47,638 nt of DNA, from assembly GCA_937904325.1 (NCBI GenBank), contig CALGTK010000030.1, positions 1-47,638 of the forward strand. Reading direction: 5' to 3'. This document shows, piece after piece, positions 26,859-36,540 of this stretch. Within the stretch, counting starts at the first letter, position 1, and each line of letters opens with the position of its first letter. The position numbers were made by a program, and so were the translations under genes. The notes under the pieces were generated by a model. It was given only the letters and a program-made list of their open reading frames with translations. It did not search any database and was not told the origin of the DNA. Source of the stretch: an uncultured Planctomyces sp. (GTDB lineage Bacteria > Planctomycetota > Planctomycetia > Planctomycetales > Planctomycetaceae).

Positions 26859-27968
26859 ATGCCCGAGTTGCCGCCATTTACTGAAACTGATTCTTTTCAA
26901 CAGCTACTCGAACAGCTTCGCCATTCGTCCAGCGAACTGAACGCTACTGACGCGTGGCCTGCTCGACAGCTTCATGGCATGTCAGAAGCCGGTGTACTTG
27001 CCTGGCTAATCCCTGATGAGTTTGGCGGCGGCAATGTTTCCAGCGTGGAACTCACCATTGGATATGAGCACCTTGCGGCAGCGTGCCTGGCATCAACGTT
27101 TGTCCTGACCCAACGAAACGCGGCCATCCAACGAATTGTTCGGTCAGAGAACGAAGAATTAAAGAAGGAACTTTTGCCCGAACTCGCAACAGATTCTCTG
27201 TTCGCTACGGTCGGAATTTCGCATCTGACTACATCGCGGCAGCACTTGGGCAAGCCCGCCGTCACCGCTGAAAAACTCGACGCCGGCTACATCCTTAATG
27301 GTGAGGTCCCCTGGGTAACGGGGGCCGACAAAGCTGACATCATCGTCTGCGGCGGAACGCTGGAAGATGGCACTCAGATTCTGGTCGCTTTGGAAACTTG
27401 CACCGAAGGCATCGCGATCGCGCCAACGGTTCCGTTGATGGCTCTCAATTCTTCACGCACGGCGACAGTCCAGCTAACTAATGTGTTCGTCGCGCTGGAG
27501 TTCCTGCTGCACGGCCCCGTTGAAAACGTCATGAAACAAACAGGGGGCGGGGCTGGATCATACACAACATCCGCACTGGCGGTTGGTCACGCGGCTAACG
27601 CCATCTCGCTGCTCCGCAACGAGGCTGACCGTCGCCCCGAGTTGAGTGAAATTTTGCAACCCTTTACCAGTGAGCATCTGTCAATTTCCGCCGACCTCGC
27701 TCTAGCCGCTGCTGATACATCCGATGCTCCTTCACACTTAAGTGCAGAAACGATGCGTCAACGATCCAACTCGCTAGCCTTGCGAGCGAGTCAGGCATCT
27801 CTTGCCACCAGCAAAGGAGCCGGCTTTGTCGCGTCACACCCGGCATCACGCCTGGTTGCTGAGGCAATGTTCTTCCTCGTCTGGTCCTGCCCACAACCGG
27901 TTGTCCTGGGAAACTTACGAGAACTCACCTGTATGACAAGTGGATCCGACGATGTGAACCTTTCCTGA
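26859..27968 (+). CDS. Acyl-CoA dehydrogenase-like flavoprotein with atypical C-terminus
   Basis: 369 aa from the ATG at 26859; the frame continues upstream to a TTG at 26823. The N-terminal helical domain (GVLAWLIPDEFGGGNVSS, AACLASTFVLTQRNAAI) and the central beta domain (ILNGEVPWVTGADKADIIVC, MALNSSRTATVQL) match the acyl-CoA dehydrogenase family, which binds FAD. The C-terminal domain is short and ends FFLVWSCPQPVV-LGNLREL instead of the usual GGYGYTREYPVERLYRD region, so the family's catalytic Glu and FAD-binding Arg positions cannot be found. It may be a divergent flavin enzyme rather than a beta-oxidation dehydrogenase. It follows flhG by about 145 bases; a link with flagella is not suggested by sequence. 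Confidence 0.75.
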   Translation: MPELPPFTETDSFQQLLEQLRHSSSELNATDAWPARQLHGMSEAGVLAWLIPDEFGGGNVSSVELTIGYEHLAAACLASTFVLTQRNAAIQRIVRSENEELKKELLPELATDSLFATVGISHLTTSRQHLGKPAVTAEKLDAGYILNGEVPWVTGADKADIIVCGGTLEDGTQILVALETCTEGIAIAPTVPLMALNSSRTATVQLTNVFVALEFLLHGPVENVMKQTGGGAGSYTTSALAVGHAANAISLLRNEADRRPELSEILQPFTSEHLSISADLALAAADTSDAPSHLSAETMRQRSNSLALRASQASLATSKGAGFVASHPASRLVAEAMFFLVWSCPQPVVLGNLRELTCMTSGSDDVNLS

Positions 27969-28334
27969 ATCGGCGTGCCAAAGCGGTTGGAATTCTCAGC
28001 TACCAATCGGACGTCTCGGTAATGATGTTTCCCAACGCATGCCCGATCACCCGTGGCCACAGTCGACGAAACCGCAACCACATTATTCCGAAGCCTGAAT
28101 CGAACAGAACGATGCCGCCAGTTGCGGGCCCGCAAACCAATAGTTTGAAAGAGGCTCACCATTGCTGCAGATGATGTGAACGACGATCTAAACGGAGCAA
28201 GCACTGAACATGAACAGATTGATTGTCTGTCAGAAATAAGACGACACCTGTCGTTCGGAGAGGTCCTGAATTGCTGCCTCAAATGGTGGAATGATGGTGA
28301 CTGCCATGACGACTGAAACTTCCGTCTACAGTCC
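27969..28334. other. Intergenic region between convergent genes
   Basis: About 365 bases between the dehydrogenase-like gene and the DUF2007 gene, which converge here. An open frame of 242 codons runs through it on the minus strand but overlaps both genes in another frame and has no recognisable product. No clear terminator stem was found. Confidence 0.5.
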
Positions 28335-28825
28335 TCAAGCTGACCGCGTGACAGGTGCTGCCTCTTCAGACGGTCCGCCACTTTGATCACGGCTTTCGTC
28401 GTTTGATGACGACATCTTGTCAAGCGGATGAGACACAGACGCGACTTCTGCAGGCTCAGCAGGGCTGCGTTGGTTATTCGTGCCCCATGACCATCCGCAG
28501 TTTTCACACGTGTCGACATCTTGCAGTGGCGTATTGCAGGCCAGGCAACAACTCTCCTGAGAGTCTCTTGCAGTAACTGCAGCCTGAATACGAACCAGGA
28601 CCGCGCGAGCGTCAGTTAGACAATATTCAGGAACCAGAATTCGCGGCAGCGTATTCCATCCCGGCGACAATTTCCCCAAGCCACCTTGAAGCAGTTCGTT
28701 TTCGACCCGCGTCGGAATGTCCGCGTCATTGAGTTCACGTGCCAACTCGTCAGATTCAAGCAGGCTGCCAGTTCGAAAAGCTCAACGAACGGAGTTGCAG
28801 CAGGATCTTTAGAAGGTTGCGACAA
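28335..28825 (-). pseudogene. DUF2007 (putative signal-transducing) protein with zinc ribbon, broken by a frameshift
   Basis: Two frames together rebuild one protein. The first, from a TTG at 28825, gives SQPSKDPAATPFVELFE; the second gives GSLLESDELARELNDADIPT and then RVENELLQGGLGKLSPGW, NTLPRILVPEYCL and a zinc ribbon CLACNTPLQDVDTCENCGW. Joined, they match the DUF2007 pattern of VEL..AGSL.EA..LA.ELN.AGIP. The break is at about 28770-28772, where GAACTGGC would restore the frame with one more base (for example GAAGCTGGC). It may be a true disrupted gene or a sequencing error. The tail is Ser/Pro/Glu-rich. It follows the 1838-aa protein gene on the same strand by about 150 bases. Confidence 0.75.
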
Positions 28826-28978
28826 TACTGGCTTCCAGCCACGATCGGTTCACGGTCGATAAGAATTTCAAACGAGAAGCGTAGCAACTGTCGAGGTGTG
28901 ATGAACAATCGGCTGCGGATGACAGAGGTAACGTATTCGTCACCACGTGCTGCCAATCGGACGGGGCATCACAACCTG

Positions 28979-31900
28979 CTAGTTATCGTTCGAGGCTGTC
29001 TGCCCGGATTTGGCGAGTTCTTCGAAGTAGAGCTTGATCAGCTTTGCATAGTCGCCGGTTGCTTTGCGTTGTGAAGACTGGAGGATTTCGGTCTTCAGGT
29101 TGCCGGTGAGCTTGCCCCAGTTCTTCATGGCTCGACGTTTAAGTTCGGTATTGAGCGGGCCTGCGATTTCACCCTCACCAAATGCTCCCGTTCCACTATT
29201 TCCGAGCCCTGGTTGCTGGCTGGAAGGTTGTTGATTGCTCTGCCCCTGATTGTCGCCGGACTGGCTGCCCTCCGCCGCCAATTGCTGCGCAGCATCGCTC
29301 AGCATCTGAGCGGCTTGCTGAAATGCATCGGCGACTTCGGTCAGAGCACCGTTCCGTTGTTGCTTCGATTCGCCCGTTTGAGCGTTGGACGAAGAACTCG
29401 GTTGGCCATCCGAGCTGGAGCTGTCTGGAGTTGATTGGCCTGACTGTTGACTCGATTCGCCTGTTGAAGCCTCGCCATTGAGAGTTGGCGTTTCACCAGT
29501 TTGTCCTGTCGAGTCACCTTGAGAAGCCTGCCCCGGCGTCAATTCTCCATTTGTAGAATCGTCGCCTGCGGGAAGCTGTGACTGAGCCGTTTCGCCACTC
29601 GATGCGTCGAGAACTGCCGCACCAGGCTCGCTGCTGCCATCAATCGCTCCTGACTCGGCTGGCGATTGTCCCAACGGCTGACCGGCCTGTGGTGCGTTCG
29701 CAGCAGCCTGGGCCAATTGTTCCTGAGCCGCCCGGAGTTGACGCATGGCGTCGGCAATCTGCGCAGCAAATTCACCAGGCACCGGCGAGGCGCTGTTCAA
29801 AGGCGTGGCGTTAGCCGCGGCCTGGTCAGCCGACTGACGAAGTGCACTCGCCGCAGCCTGAGCCTGTTGAGCGGCTTGCCCTTGATTACCTGCCTGCATG
29901 TTCTGAGCGGCCTGGCTGGCCGATAATTGTCCCTGCTGAGCGGACTGCTGAGCGGACGAAGCCTGTTGCCCTTGCTGCTGAAGATCGAGCGGTTCGGCTC
30001 CAAGTTGCCCCGCCAGTTCCTCGAGGGCCTGAGCAATCTGATCGGCCTGTTCAGCGAGCTGTTGTTGCTGTGTCTGCTGAGCGGCTGCTCGTTCTGCGGG
30101 TGAGTTTTCCAATTGCTCAAACGCCTCGGCCATTTGCTGCTGTTGCCGTGCGAGCTGCTGTGCCTGGTCAGCCAGTGCCGGCGCTGATTTCTGAAGCGCC
30201 TCAGCCGTTGCCGATGCTGCCTGCTGAGCATCCGTGGCTTCGTTGGCGGCCTGAGCAAACTGACCGCCTCTTGCCGCCGATTCCGCCTGCGCACTTTGCT
30301 GAACAGTCTGAGCCGCCAACTGAGTTGCAGGCGATTCAGTGCCGAACTGTTGCGCGGATTGAAGTGCGAGCTGCGCAGCCTGTGCAGTCAGCTCTTCCTG
30401 TTGCGCCAACAGTTCGCCAAGCGTTTGCGCGGCCACGGGGGCTCCTGCTTCAGATCCTTGCTGCTGACCGGGACGAGCGGCGTCCGCCTGCTGGGCGGCT
30501 GGCACCGAACTGGTCGCTTCTGAATTTTCAGGTTCTGAGCTGTCGGATTGACCATTTTCTGATAGCTCATTCGAGGATGCAGGTTGCTGAGAAGACGGCC
30601 CGCCAGCGGCCTGCTCTCTCGGTGGAGTACCACCCACAGGATGTTGAGCCAACTCAGCAATTGCTCGCTGAAGCTGCTGTTGCAGATCAGCAAGTTGCCC
30701 GGCCCGAGCCGCGAGTTGATCGTTCGGCTGCCCACCGCTACGCGGTTGGTCTCCAGCCGGCTGAACACCAACTGGTTCAGGTAAAGACGTCGCATCGCTG
30801 GCAGCCTGCTCTCCCGGCGCGATCGCAGAAGAATCGCGAGGAGTGGATGTCTGCGCCAGTGCCTCGGCTTCGCGGGCAAAGTTTTCGAGCGCGGCCTGAG
30901 CCTGTTGTTGAGCCTGCGCCGCCGCTTGCAACTGTCCATCTTCAAGTGCCTGCTGGGCTTGCTCAAGTTGAGCGAGCGCCTCTGCTCGTTCTAAAGCTCC
31001 AAGTTCGGTCGGTAAAGCGGCGGCCTGTTCTGCTAAGGCGGCCTGCTGTTCCGCGAGTGGTTGAGCGGCGTCTGACAACGCACGATCGTCTCTGACGAGG
31101 TCGTCGACGGCATTCTTATTATTCGACGTTGGATGGTCATTGTCTGCAGTTTCGGCCTTCGAAACGGATTCGTCATACAGCGTCTCTGTTTCTTCGCGAA
31201 GCTGTTGTTGAGCCGCTGCAAGTTGCCGAGCTTCCCCGGCGACCTGCTGAGGTTCCGTTTGCCGCGGGTCAAGCAATTGATGCAGTCGTGCGGCAAGTTC
31301 TTCGTCAGACAACTCCTGGTCCTCGGTGCCGTCTTCTTTTCGGAGCCTCTGCAGCTCTTCTAAAGCCTCTTCGCGCTGCTGAGCTTCCGGCAGAATGTTC
31401 TCCGCAAGATGTTCCAATGCGTCGGCCGCTTCCCTGCCCTGCTCCGCTACCCGAGCAAGCGTCTCCGCCTGGTCTTTCGGCTCTTGCTCTGCCACTTCGA
31501 TCAGTTTTCGAAGAGTCTCGGCCACTTCATTGACGGCTGCCTGTTGTTCATCACGCGACTCTCGGTCCACCTGAAGCTGCGCGGTGGCCATTTGCAGCGC
31601 GGCCTGTCTGGCGGCGAGTTCTCCCACATCCGCATTCTCAGCGGGGCTTTCGGTGTTGTTACTTGCCGCGGGTTCTGCCCCCGGTTCTGATAGCGAACCG
31701 GCTGCAGCGAATTCTTCCGCCAGAGCCTGTTGTCTCTTTGCAAGTTCCGCGGCAGCTTCTTTTGGATCGGCGGGAAGCTGAGCGTTCTCAGTCAACTCCT
31801 TCGCCAGGTCAACTAGATCCTTCTGAGTCTGCCTGGAAAGTTCTTCCGCCCGATCAAAGTTCCCTTCCTGCAACTCGTCAGCGATCTGACGTGCCAGTTC

Positions 31901-34495
31901 TGGATCAATTGGTGTCACAGGCTGCCGACTCTGTTGAGCGTTTGCTTGAGCCGCCAGTTCTTCGATCTGCTGACTGATTTCCTGCTGACGTTCGGCCAGC
32001 GGAGCGGCAGCCAGTTGTGTCTGTTCAGCATCCTTCTGTAAAGACTCGGCGAGCCGTTCCTGAGGCTCAGCAATCGCGTTGGCCTGTCGAGCGAGACTGG
32101 CCAGTTTCGCAAGCTGATGATCGCGTGCGGCTTCCAGTAACTCCGGACGCTGCAGCATGAGGTTGTCCAGCGCGGCCATCAACTCAGTCTGCTCTTCCAT
32201 CAGGAGTTGCTGATTCTCCGCGAGTTCCTGCTGAGCTTCCAGGCGATTCCGCGCGACGCTCTCTTCCAGAGATTCAACATCCTGAGCTTCCGCGGCGGCG
32301 ACTTCGTTGCGAAGTTCCTCAAGCTCTTCCGCATCGTCGGCAAGTTGATTGGCTCGTTGCGCGATTCGGTTTAGTTCAAGCAGGTCTTCTTCCAGCTCTG
32401 CGAGTTTTTCGAATTCAACAACAACGTTGGCCATCCCTTCTTCCACCATGTCGACGACGGTCGAGTTCTTAGCAATCGTCACAATCTGATCTTTCAGTTC
32501 CTGCTGACCAGACTCAGCAAGCTGCATGGCGGCCGGATCAAGCTCACCAGCCGCCATCTTCCACAAGTCTTCGCTGAGATTGCCAAAGAGCGGATGCTGA
32601 GAAAACTGATCGGCCAACTCCGCGATTCGAGCGGCCAGTTCTTCCTCACTACTGGAAAGCGTTTCAACGGCCTGCTGCTGAGCAAACTTCTGGTCGTTAT
32701 CGAGTGACTGTTGTGCGTCGTCTTTCAGTTTATCGCTTTGCTCAACAGCTGCTCGCAGTTTGTCCCGGATGTCCTGAAGTTCGTCCCGAATCTGCTCCTG
32801 CCGGGCCAGCACGTCGCTCGTTCCCTGAGCCGAAGCATCCTCGTTAATCGCGACGTAACGAACTTCCGACCAGACTTTATTGGGAAAAGGATTTGGTCGC
32901 CCGTCAGCGGCTCGAATCTGCAGCTTCAGAAACTCGCCCGATTTGACTGCAATGTCTGAGAGGTCGACGCGAAACTCGTGCCCCAATGAATCCTGGCCGA
33001 GCAGCTCGGTCGGCGTTTTGATAACTATGTTGAGTCCTTCACGCGACGAAACGTGCAACTCCAGTTCTTCCAGGGCGACATCGTCGACCGCCGCAACTCG
33101 CATTCCGTAGACGTCGTTCGGTCGTGCTCGATCCTGCTCACCGCCTGACACTTCGAGCATCGGAGGCTGGTCGCGCTTGACGATTAACTGGCGATAAGGC
33201 TCGCCGTCATTCTCCAGACCGTGCGATTCTTTCAGCAGAAACGCAAATCCTCCCTGGATGGTGGCCGGGATTTCCAGTTTCGCGGAAAGGCCGTCATCCG
33301 CGACCGTCATCTGAGTGGCCGGCAAATCATCGACGGTAACCAGCGTGTTCGGAGACGTACCCGGTATTCGCAGATCCAATGCATCCTGCTCCATCGGCGG
33401 AACGACCTCTTGAGCTCCCGCCAGTTCGGTTTCGGGCAGGACCATCGCCGACAGCCAGTTAATCGACGCTTCTTCGACCGGATGGCTGAAGGTCAGATCA
33501 AAGGTCAGTCGGCTGTGTTCGAAAACGGATATCTCACCAGTAACTCCGTCGAGCGTTTCTCGCGGGCGACCGAGATATCCGGGCGGCGTGATTTCCAGTT
33601 TCGCCGTCAGAACTTCCGGGCGGTCCAGAACATTGATCTGATATCGCCGCGACCGGCTGCCTTCGGAAGAGACAAAAAACTCCAACGAATCCTGGGCGTC
33701 CGGGATGACTGTCGTGAAAGCGTCCAAATCCGGATCGAAGCTAAGCGTCCTGACGTCTGAGTTGCCGTCTTCGCTTCGCCATGAAAGCTGTACGGGTTCC
33801 GGGATGGGATCGTCTGAACCGTTTCGCCAGGCCATCTTTGCTACGATCTCGATGTCCGCGCCTCGCGCAACAAATTCGTCAGCGCCTTCAATGTCAAAAA
33901 GTAATCGGCTGACGGATTCGTAATTGCCCCAGGGATTAAACAGCCGAGCCAGCAGCAGGCTGGAAACCGATGGAAAGATCAGGAGCGAAAACAAGAGAAA
34001 CGACAGCGTGGCCAGCCCATAGCTAAGACGTCTGACCGCAGGCCGTGTTGAGACAGCTTTGTCGAAATCGCAGCGGCCAAGTTCCTTGAGAGCCTCTTCT
34101 TCGAGCAGATCCCGCATCAACGGCGAGCCTTTTTCAATTTCCGGGATGTCCGGATCAGCCAGCTCGACAAGTGATGACACTCGTTCACCAAGCTCGGGAA
34201 ACTTCTCTTCAGCCAGTGCAGCGACTTCCGCATCTTTCAGGTAAACGACCAACGGACGAATCAGCAGAAGTACTGACAACAAGACCTCAACCACGCAGAA
34301 CCCGACAAAGCCAGCCAGACGGGAAGACGTTTCCAGGTCGAGTAGAAAATCGATCAGCATCGTGCCGACCAACAGGCCGCAGGACAGCATCAGAAACAGT
34401 CCGCACCCTCGCAGAAACGCGATACGACGGATTCGCCCGCGCAGCGAATTAAGCTGCGAAGTCACCGCGTGAGGAAGCACATACTGAAACGCCAT
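28979..34495 (-). CDS. Giant Gln/Ala-rich coiled-coil membrane protein (DUF4175-like)
   Basis: 1838 aa. Three membrane helices lie at the N-terminus (about 25-50, 58-80 and 158-180, for example LSYGLATLSFLLFSLLIFP). Residues 185 to about 550 form a mixed beta region with ITPPGYLGRPRETLDG-type immunoglobulin-like strands. From about 555 to 1780 the protein is an extremely long helical, Gln/Ala/Glu-rich region (stretches such as QAAAQAQQQAQAALENF), changing to a Ser/Gly/Gln-rich disordered stretch near 1640-1750 and a final conserved-looking end, ELKRRAMKNWGKLTGNLK and YAKLIKLYFEELAKSG. The overall plan resembles DUF4175 proteins of alphaproteobacteria. Function unknown; it would be anchored in the membrane with a very long rod. 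Composition is strongly biased, which also creates large spurious open frames on the other strand. Confidence 0.85.
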   Translation of the reverse strand: MAFQYVLPHAVTSQLNSLRGRIRRIAFLRGCGLFLMLSCGLLVGTMLIDFLLDLETSSRLAGFVGFCVVEVLLSVLLLIRPLVVYLKDAEVAALAEEKFPELGERVSSLVELADPDIPEIEKGSPLMRDLLEEEALKELGRCDFDKAVSTRPAVRRLSYGLATLSFLLFSLLIFPSVSSLLLARLFNPWGNYESVSRLLFDIEGADEFVARGADIEIVAKMAWRNGSDDPIPEPVQLSWRSEDGNSDVRTLSFDPDLDAFTTVIPDAQDSLEFFVSSEGSRSRRYQINVLDRPEVLTAKLEITPPGYLGRPRETLDGVTGEISVFEHSRLTFDLTFSHPVEEASINWLSAMVLPETELAGAQEVVPPMEQDALDLRIPGTSPNTLVTVDDLPATQMTVADDGLSAKLEIPATIQGGFAFLLKESHGLENDGEPYRQLIVKRDQPPMLEVSGGEQDRARPNDVYGMRVAAVDDVALEELELHVSSREGLNIVIKTPTELLGQDSLGHEFRVDLSDIAVKSGEFLKLQIRAADGRPNPFPNKVWSEVRYVAINEDASAQGTSDVLARQEQIRDELQDIRDKLRAAVEQSDKLKDDAQQSLDNDQKFAQQQAVETLSSSEEELAARIAELADQFSQHPLFGNLSEDLWKMAAGELDPAAMQLAESGQQELKDQIVTIAKNSTVVDMVEEGMANVVVEFEKLAELEEDLLELNRIAQRANQLADDAEELEELRNEVAAAEAQDVESLEESVARNRLEAQQELAENQQLLMEEQTELMAALDNLMLQRPELLEAARDHQLAKLASLARQANAIAEPQERLAESLQKDAEQTQLAAAPLAERQQEISQQIEELAAQANAQQSRQPVTPIDPELARQIADELQEGNFDRAEELSRQTQKDLVDLAKELTENAQLPADPKEAAAELAKRQQALAEEFAAAGSLSEPGAEPAASNNTESPAENADVGELAARQAALQMATAQLQVDRESRDEQQAAVNEVAETLRKLIEVAEQEPKDQAETLARVAEQGREAADALEHLAENILPEAQQREEALEELQRLRKEDGTEDQELSDEELAARLHQLLDPRQTEPQQVAGEARQLAAAQQQLREETETLYDESVSKAETADNDHPTSNNKNAVDDLVRDDRALSDAAQPLAEQQAALAEQAAALPTELGALERAEALAQLEQAQQALEDGQLQAAAQAQQQAQAALENFAREAEALAQTSTPRDSSAIAPGEQAASDATSLPEPVGVQPAGDQPRSGGQPNDQLAARAGQLADLQQQLQRAIAELAQHPVGGTPPREQAAGGPSSQQPASSNELSENGQSDSSEPENSEATSSVPAAQQADAARPGQQQGSEAGAPVAAQTLGELLAQQEELTAQAAQLALQSAQQFGTESPATQLAAQTVQQSAQAESAARGGQFAQAANEATDAQQAASATAEALQKSAPALADQAQQLARQQQQMAEAFEQLENSPAERAAAQQTQQQQLAEQADQIAQALEELAGQLGAEPLDLQQQGQQASSAQQSAQQGQLSASQAAQNMQAGNQGQAAQQAQAAASALRQSADQAAANATPLNSASPVPGEFAAQIADAMRQLRAAQEQLAQAAANAPQAGQPLGQSPAESGAIDGSSEPGAAVLDASSGETAQSQLPAGDDSTNGELTPGQASQGDSTGQTGETPTLNGEASTGESSQQSGQSTPDSSSSDGQPSSSSNAQTGESKQQRNGALTEVADAFQQAAQMLSDAAQQLAAEGSQSGDNQGQSNQQPSSQQPGLGNSGTGAFGEGEIAGPLNTELKRRAMKNWGKLTGNLKTEILQSSQRKATGDYAKLIKLYFEELAKSGQTASNDN

Positions 34496-34979
34496 GATCC
34501 AGACTTTCCACGTCGCGAGTTACGGGCAGGTAATTAAATCGCAGGGCAGGCTCTGCCTGATAAAGTTCAAGTGTCAACGACACCCGTTTAGTGTCTCCGC
34601 GAGGCAAGTGCGAATCAAGCTGCCGCTTCCGCCACCGACCGGGAACAGTCCCACGATAGAGACCGATTACTCGCTTCAGAATAAACGCTCGGCGTAACGC
34701 TTCCGATCGTTTCTCCGCAGATATCGAAACAAAAAGGGCATCTTACAAACTAATCACTTTTGCTCGGTCGTCTGTCATGACTGTTCAAATATCCCAACCA
34801 TCTGCGACGCATTCGATCGAATATAACATCCCAAAATCCCCAACCGCACGAAACCGGGCCAACGAATTACGCAACCAAATCTCGTCTCAATATTTGTCAG
34901 CGGCTTCTTTATGCTCGTTACTGTCTCAGCTGCCAGACGGGAGTTGCTGTCCGGTCCGACCCCCGGTTCTGCTGACTGC
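34496..34979. other. Intergenic region upstream of the giant coiled-coil gene
   Basis: About 480 bases with no supported gene. It holds the start region of the minus-strand gene at 34495 and leads into the DUF1559 remnant. An AT-richer stretch (34740-34900) carries only a short open frame without a recognisable product. Confidence 0.5.
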
Positions 34980-35456
34980 GGCCGCTTGATACCGGAAAAT
35001 CATATGGACGTCTCTGGAAGCACGGGTAACAGTTATCCCATCTGCTTCACTGCCCACACCACAAACGGCGCTGATATTTTCTATTCGCAAAGCGAGACGG
35101 GTTTCCGCGATATGACCGATGGTCAGTCCAACACATTGGCGTTATGGCCAACTTGACCTGCCCAAAGGACTCGGATGGGTAATGTATGGCGGTAGCGAAT
35201 ACGAACAGTACCTGCGTGTCCAGGAAGGACTCGTTCATACTCAAAACACCTTCTCCGATGCCATCAAATCCTCTCAAGTTTCTGGAGCTGACACAAAGGC
35301 GGGGATCATTTCCTGCTGGCGGACGGCTCCGCCCATTTCCTAAGCCTCAACACGTCAAAGACGATCCTCGAAGTTCTTTCCACCCGAGGAGGCGAAGAGC
35401 TTCCCGGGGACTTCCACGTGGCTCTCAGAATTTGCTCGATTGAAAAGGATTCCTGA
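34980..35456 (+). pseudogene. Remnant of a DUF1559 prepilin-like protein
   Basis: Three pieces in two frames rebuild the C-terminal part of a DUF1559 protein, the large planctomycete family with a type IV pilin-like N-terminus. Piece one (to a TGA at 35154) reads NGADIFYSQSETGFRDMTDG followed by QSNTLAL, the family block FRDITDGTSNT. Piece two, in the +1 frame, reads DLPKGLGWVMYGGSEYEQYL. Piece three, back in the first frame after a TGA, reads HKGGDHFLLADGSAHFLSLN and STRGGEELPGDF, the family's H-x-GG-x-x-F-x-x-x-DGSV-x-F end. The N-terminal pilin half is missing. The last codon TGA overlaps the ATG of the esterase gene. Confidence 0.8.
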
Positions 35457-36424
35457 TGAAAAGCGTCTACTGTTTGTCACTTTTACTGGCCCTGAATGTT
35501 TTGCCTGGAGCAGAGACTGCCCAGAACAAAGGGACGCCAGTAAAGAAGAAGGCAAAACCAACAGGTCTTTCGATCGTCTGGGTAAATGAGCTGGGAGATA
35601 AGGAACTGCCGACAGGAGTCACTCATCGGACGTTTCATAGCGAGGCAGCCGAACAGGATGTCGGGTACTGTCTCTACCTGCCGCCGGGGTATGACGACGA
35701 GGAAAACAGGGTTCTTCGTTATCCAGTGATTTACAACCTGCACGGTAACGGCGGGAACGAATTTCACAGCTTTGAAGACGTCGAAGTGCTGCACAATGGC
35801 ATCGTCTCAGGCAAGTGGCCGCCGATGATTCTGGTTCTGCCGAATGGTGGCCGCAGCACGTTCTACAAGGATTCGTACGACGGCCGATTCCCGATCGAGA
35901 CGATGTTTATCAAGGAGCTGATTCCTTACATCGACAAGATGTATCGCACAATCGCCGCTCGGCATGGTCGATGCATTGAAGGCTTCTCTATGGGCGGCCG
36001 CGGCTCGACGCGGCTGGCCGTCAAGTATCCAGAAATGTTCTGCTCGCTGTTCTGTCAGGCCGGCAACGTGCCGCGGACTTCCGAGAACTTTGATCCTTCA
36101 ATGCCGGATGTTTATCCCAACAATTTTCTGGGACCGGACATCCAGAATTACATCGACAACGACGTTTTCAAACTACTTGAAAAGAACAAATGGAAGGTCA
36201 AACGTGGCGTCCGAATTCAGATCGCCTGCGGAACGAAAGACGGTGGCCACTTACCCACCGTCCGGGACTTCCACGCTGCCCTTGTTGAGCACAACATCGA
36301 TCACACCTACATCGAACTCGAAGGCCTCGGACACCGCCGCACCGAGATGATCAAAACACTGCGACCAATCTGGTTCAACTATCACGTTGAGTCGCTCCGC
36401 CTGGCCGCGGCAGAGCAGAACTAG
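35456..36424 (+). CDS. Secreted esterase of the esterase D/feruloyl esterase-like family
   Basis: 322-aa alpha/beta-hydrolase. The first 22 residues (MKSVYCLSLLLALNVLPGAE) are a signal peptide. The fold is seen in CLYLPPGYDDEENRVLRYPV, IYNLHGNGGNE with the oxyanion region, the nucleophile elbow EGFSMGGRGS (G-x-S-x-G) and a C-terminal ELEGLGHRR with the probable catalytic His. The acid residue is likely the Asp in IACGTKDGG. This arrangement fits the putative esterase family (PF00756) that includes feruloyl and acetyl-xylan esterases. AAAGGA lies seven bases before the ATG, inside the end of the DUF1559 remnant, so the two may once have been cotranscribed. Substrate unknown. Confidence 0.85.
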   Translation: MKSVYCLSLLLALNVLPGAETAQNKGTPVKKKAKPTGLSIVWVNELGDKELPTGVTHRTFHSEAAEQDVGYCLYLPPGYDDEENRVLRYPVIYNLHGNGGNEFHSFEDVEVLHNGIVSGKWPPMILVLPNGGRSTFYKDSYDGRFPIETMFIKELIPYIDKMYRTIAARHGRCIEGFSMGGRGSTRLAVKYPEMFCSLFCQAGNVPRTSENFDPSMPDVYPNNFLGPDIQNYIDNDVFKLLEKNKWKVKRGVRIQIACGTKDGGHLPTVRDFHAALVEHNIDHTYIELEGLGHRRTEMIKTLRPIWFNYHVESLRLAAAEQN

Positions 36425-36540
36425 CGTCAGACGTATTCACCAGCAAATCCGTCGATCGATCTATTACGATTTGCCGATAACAAAACACTTGGCCAGACCA
36501 GCAAGGGTCGGGCATTTGACATCATTTGACGACCACCTGG

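Noticed and set aside
27791-28519. 242-codon minus-strand open frame
   Set aside because: It overlaps the end of the dehydrogenase-like gene and the DUF2007 gene in another frame and has no domain, signal or natural start.
29842-31095. 417-codon plus-strand open frame
   Set aside because: Antisense shadow of the Gln/Ala-rich gene. Its Arg/Pro/Ala composition follows from the opposite strand, and no domain is seen.
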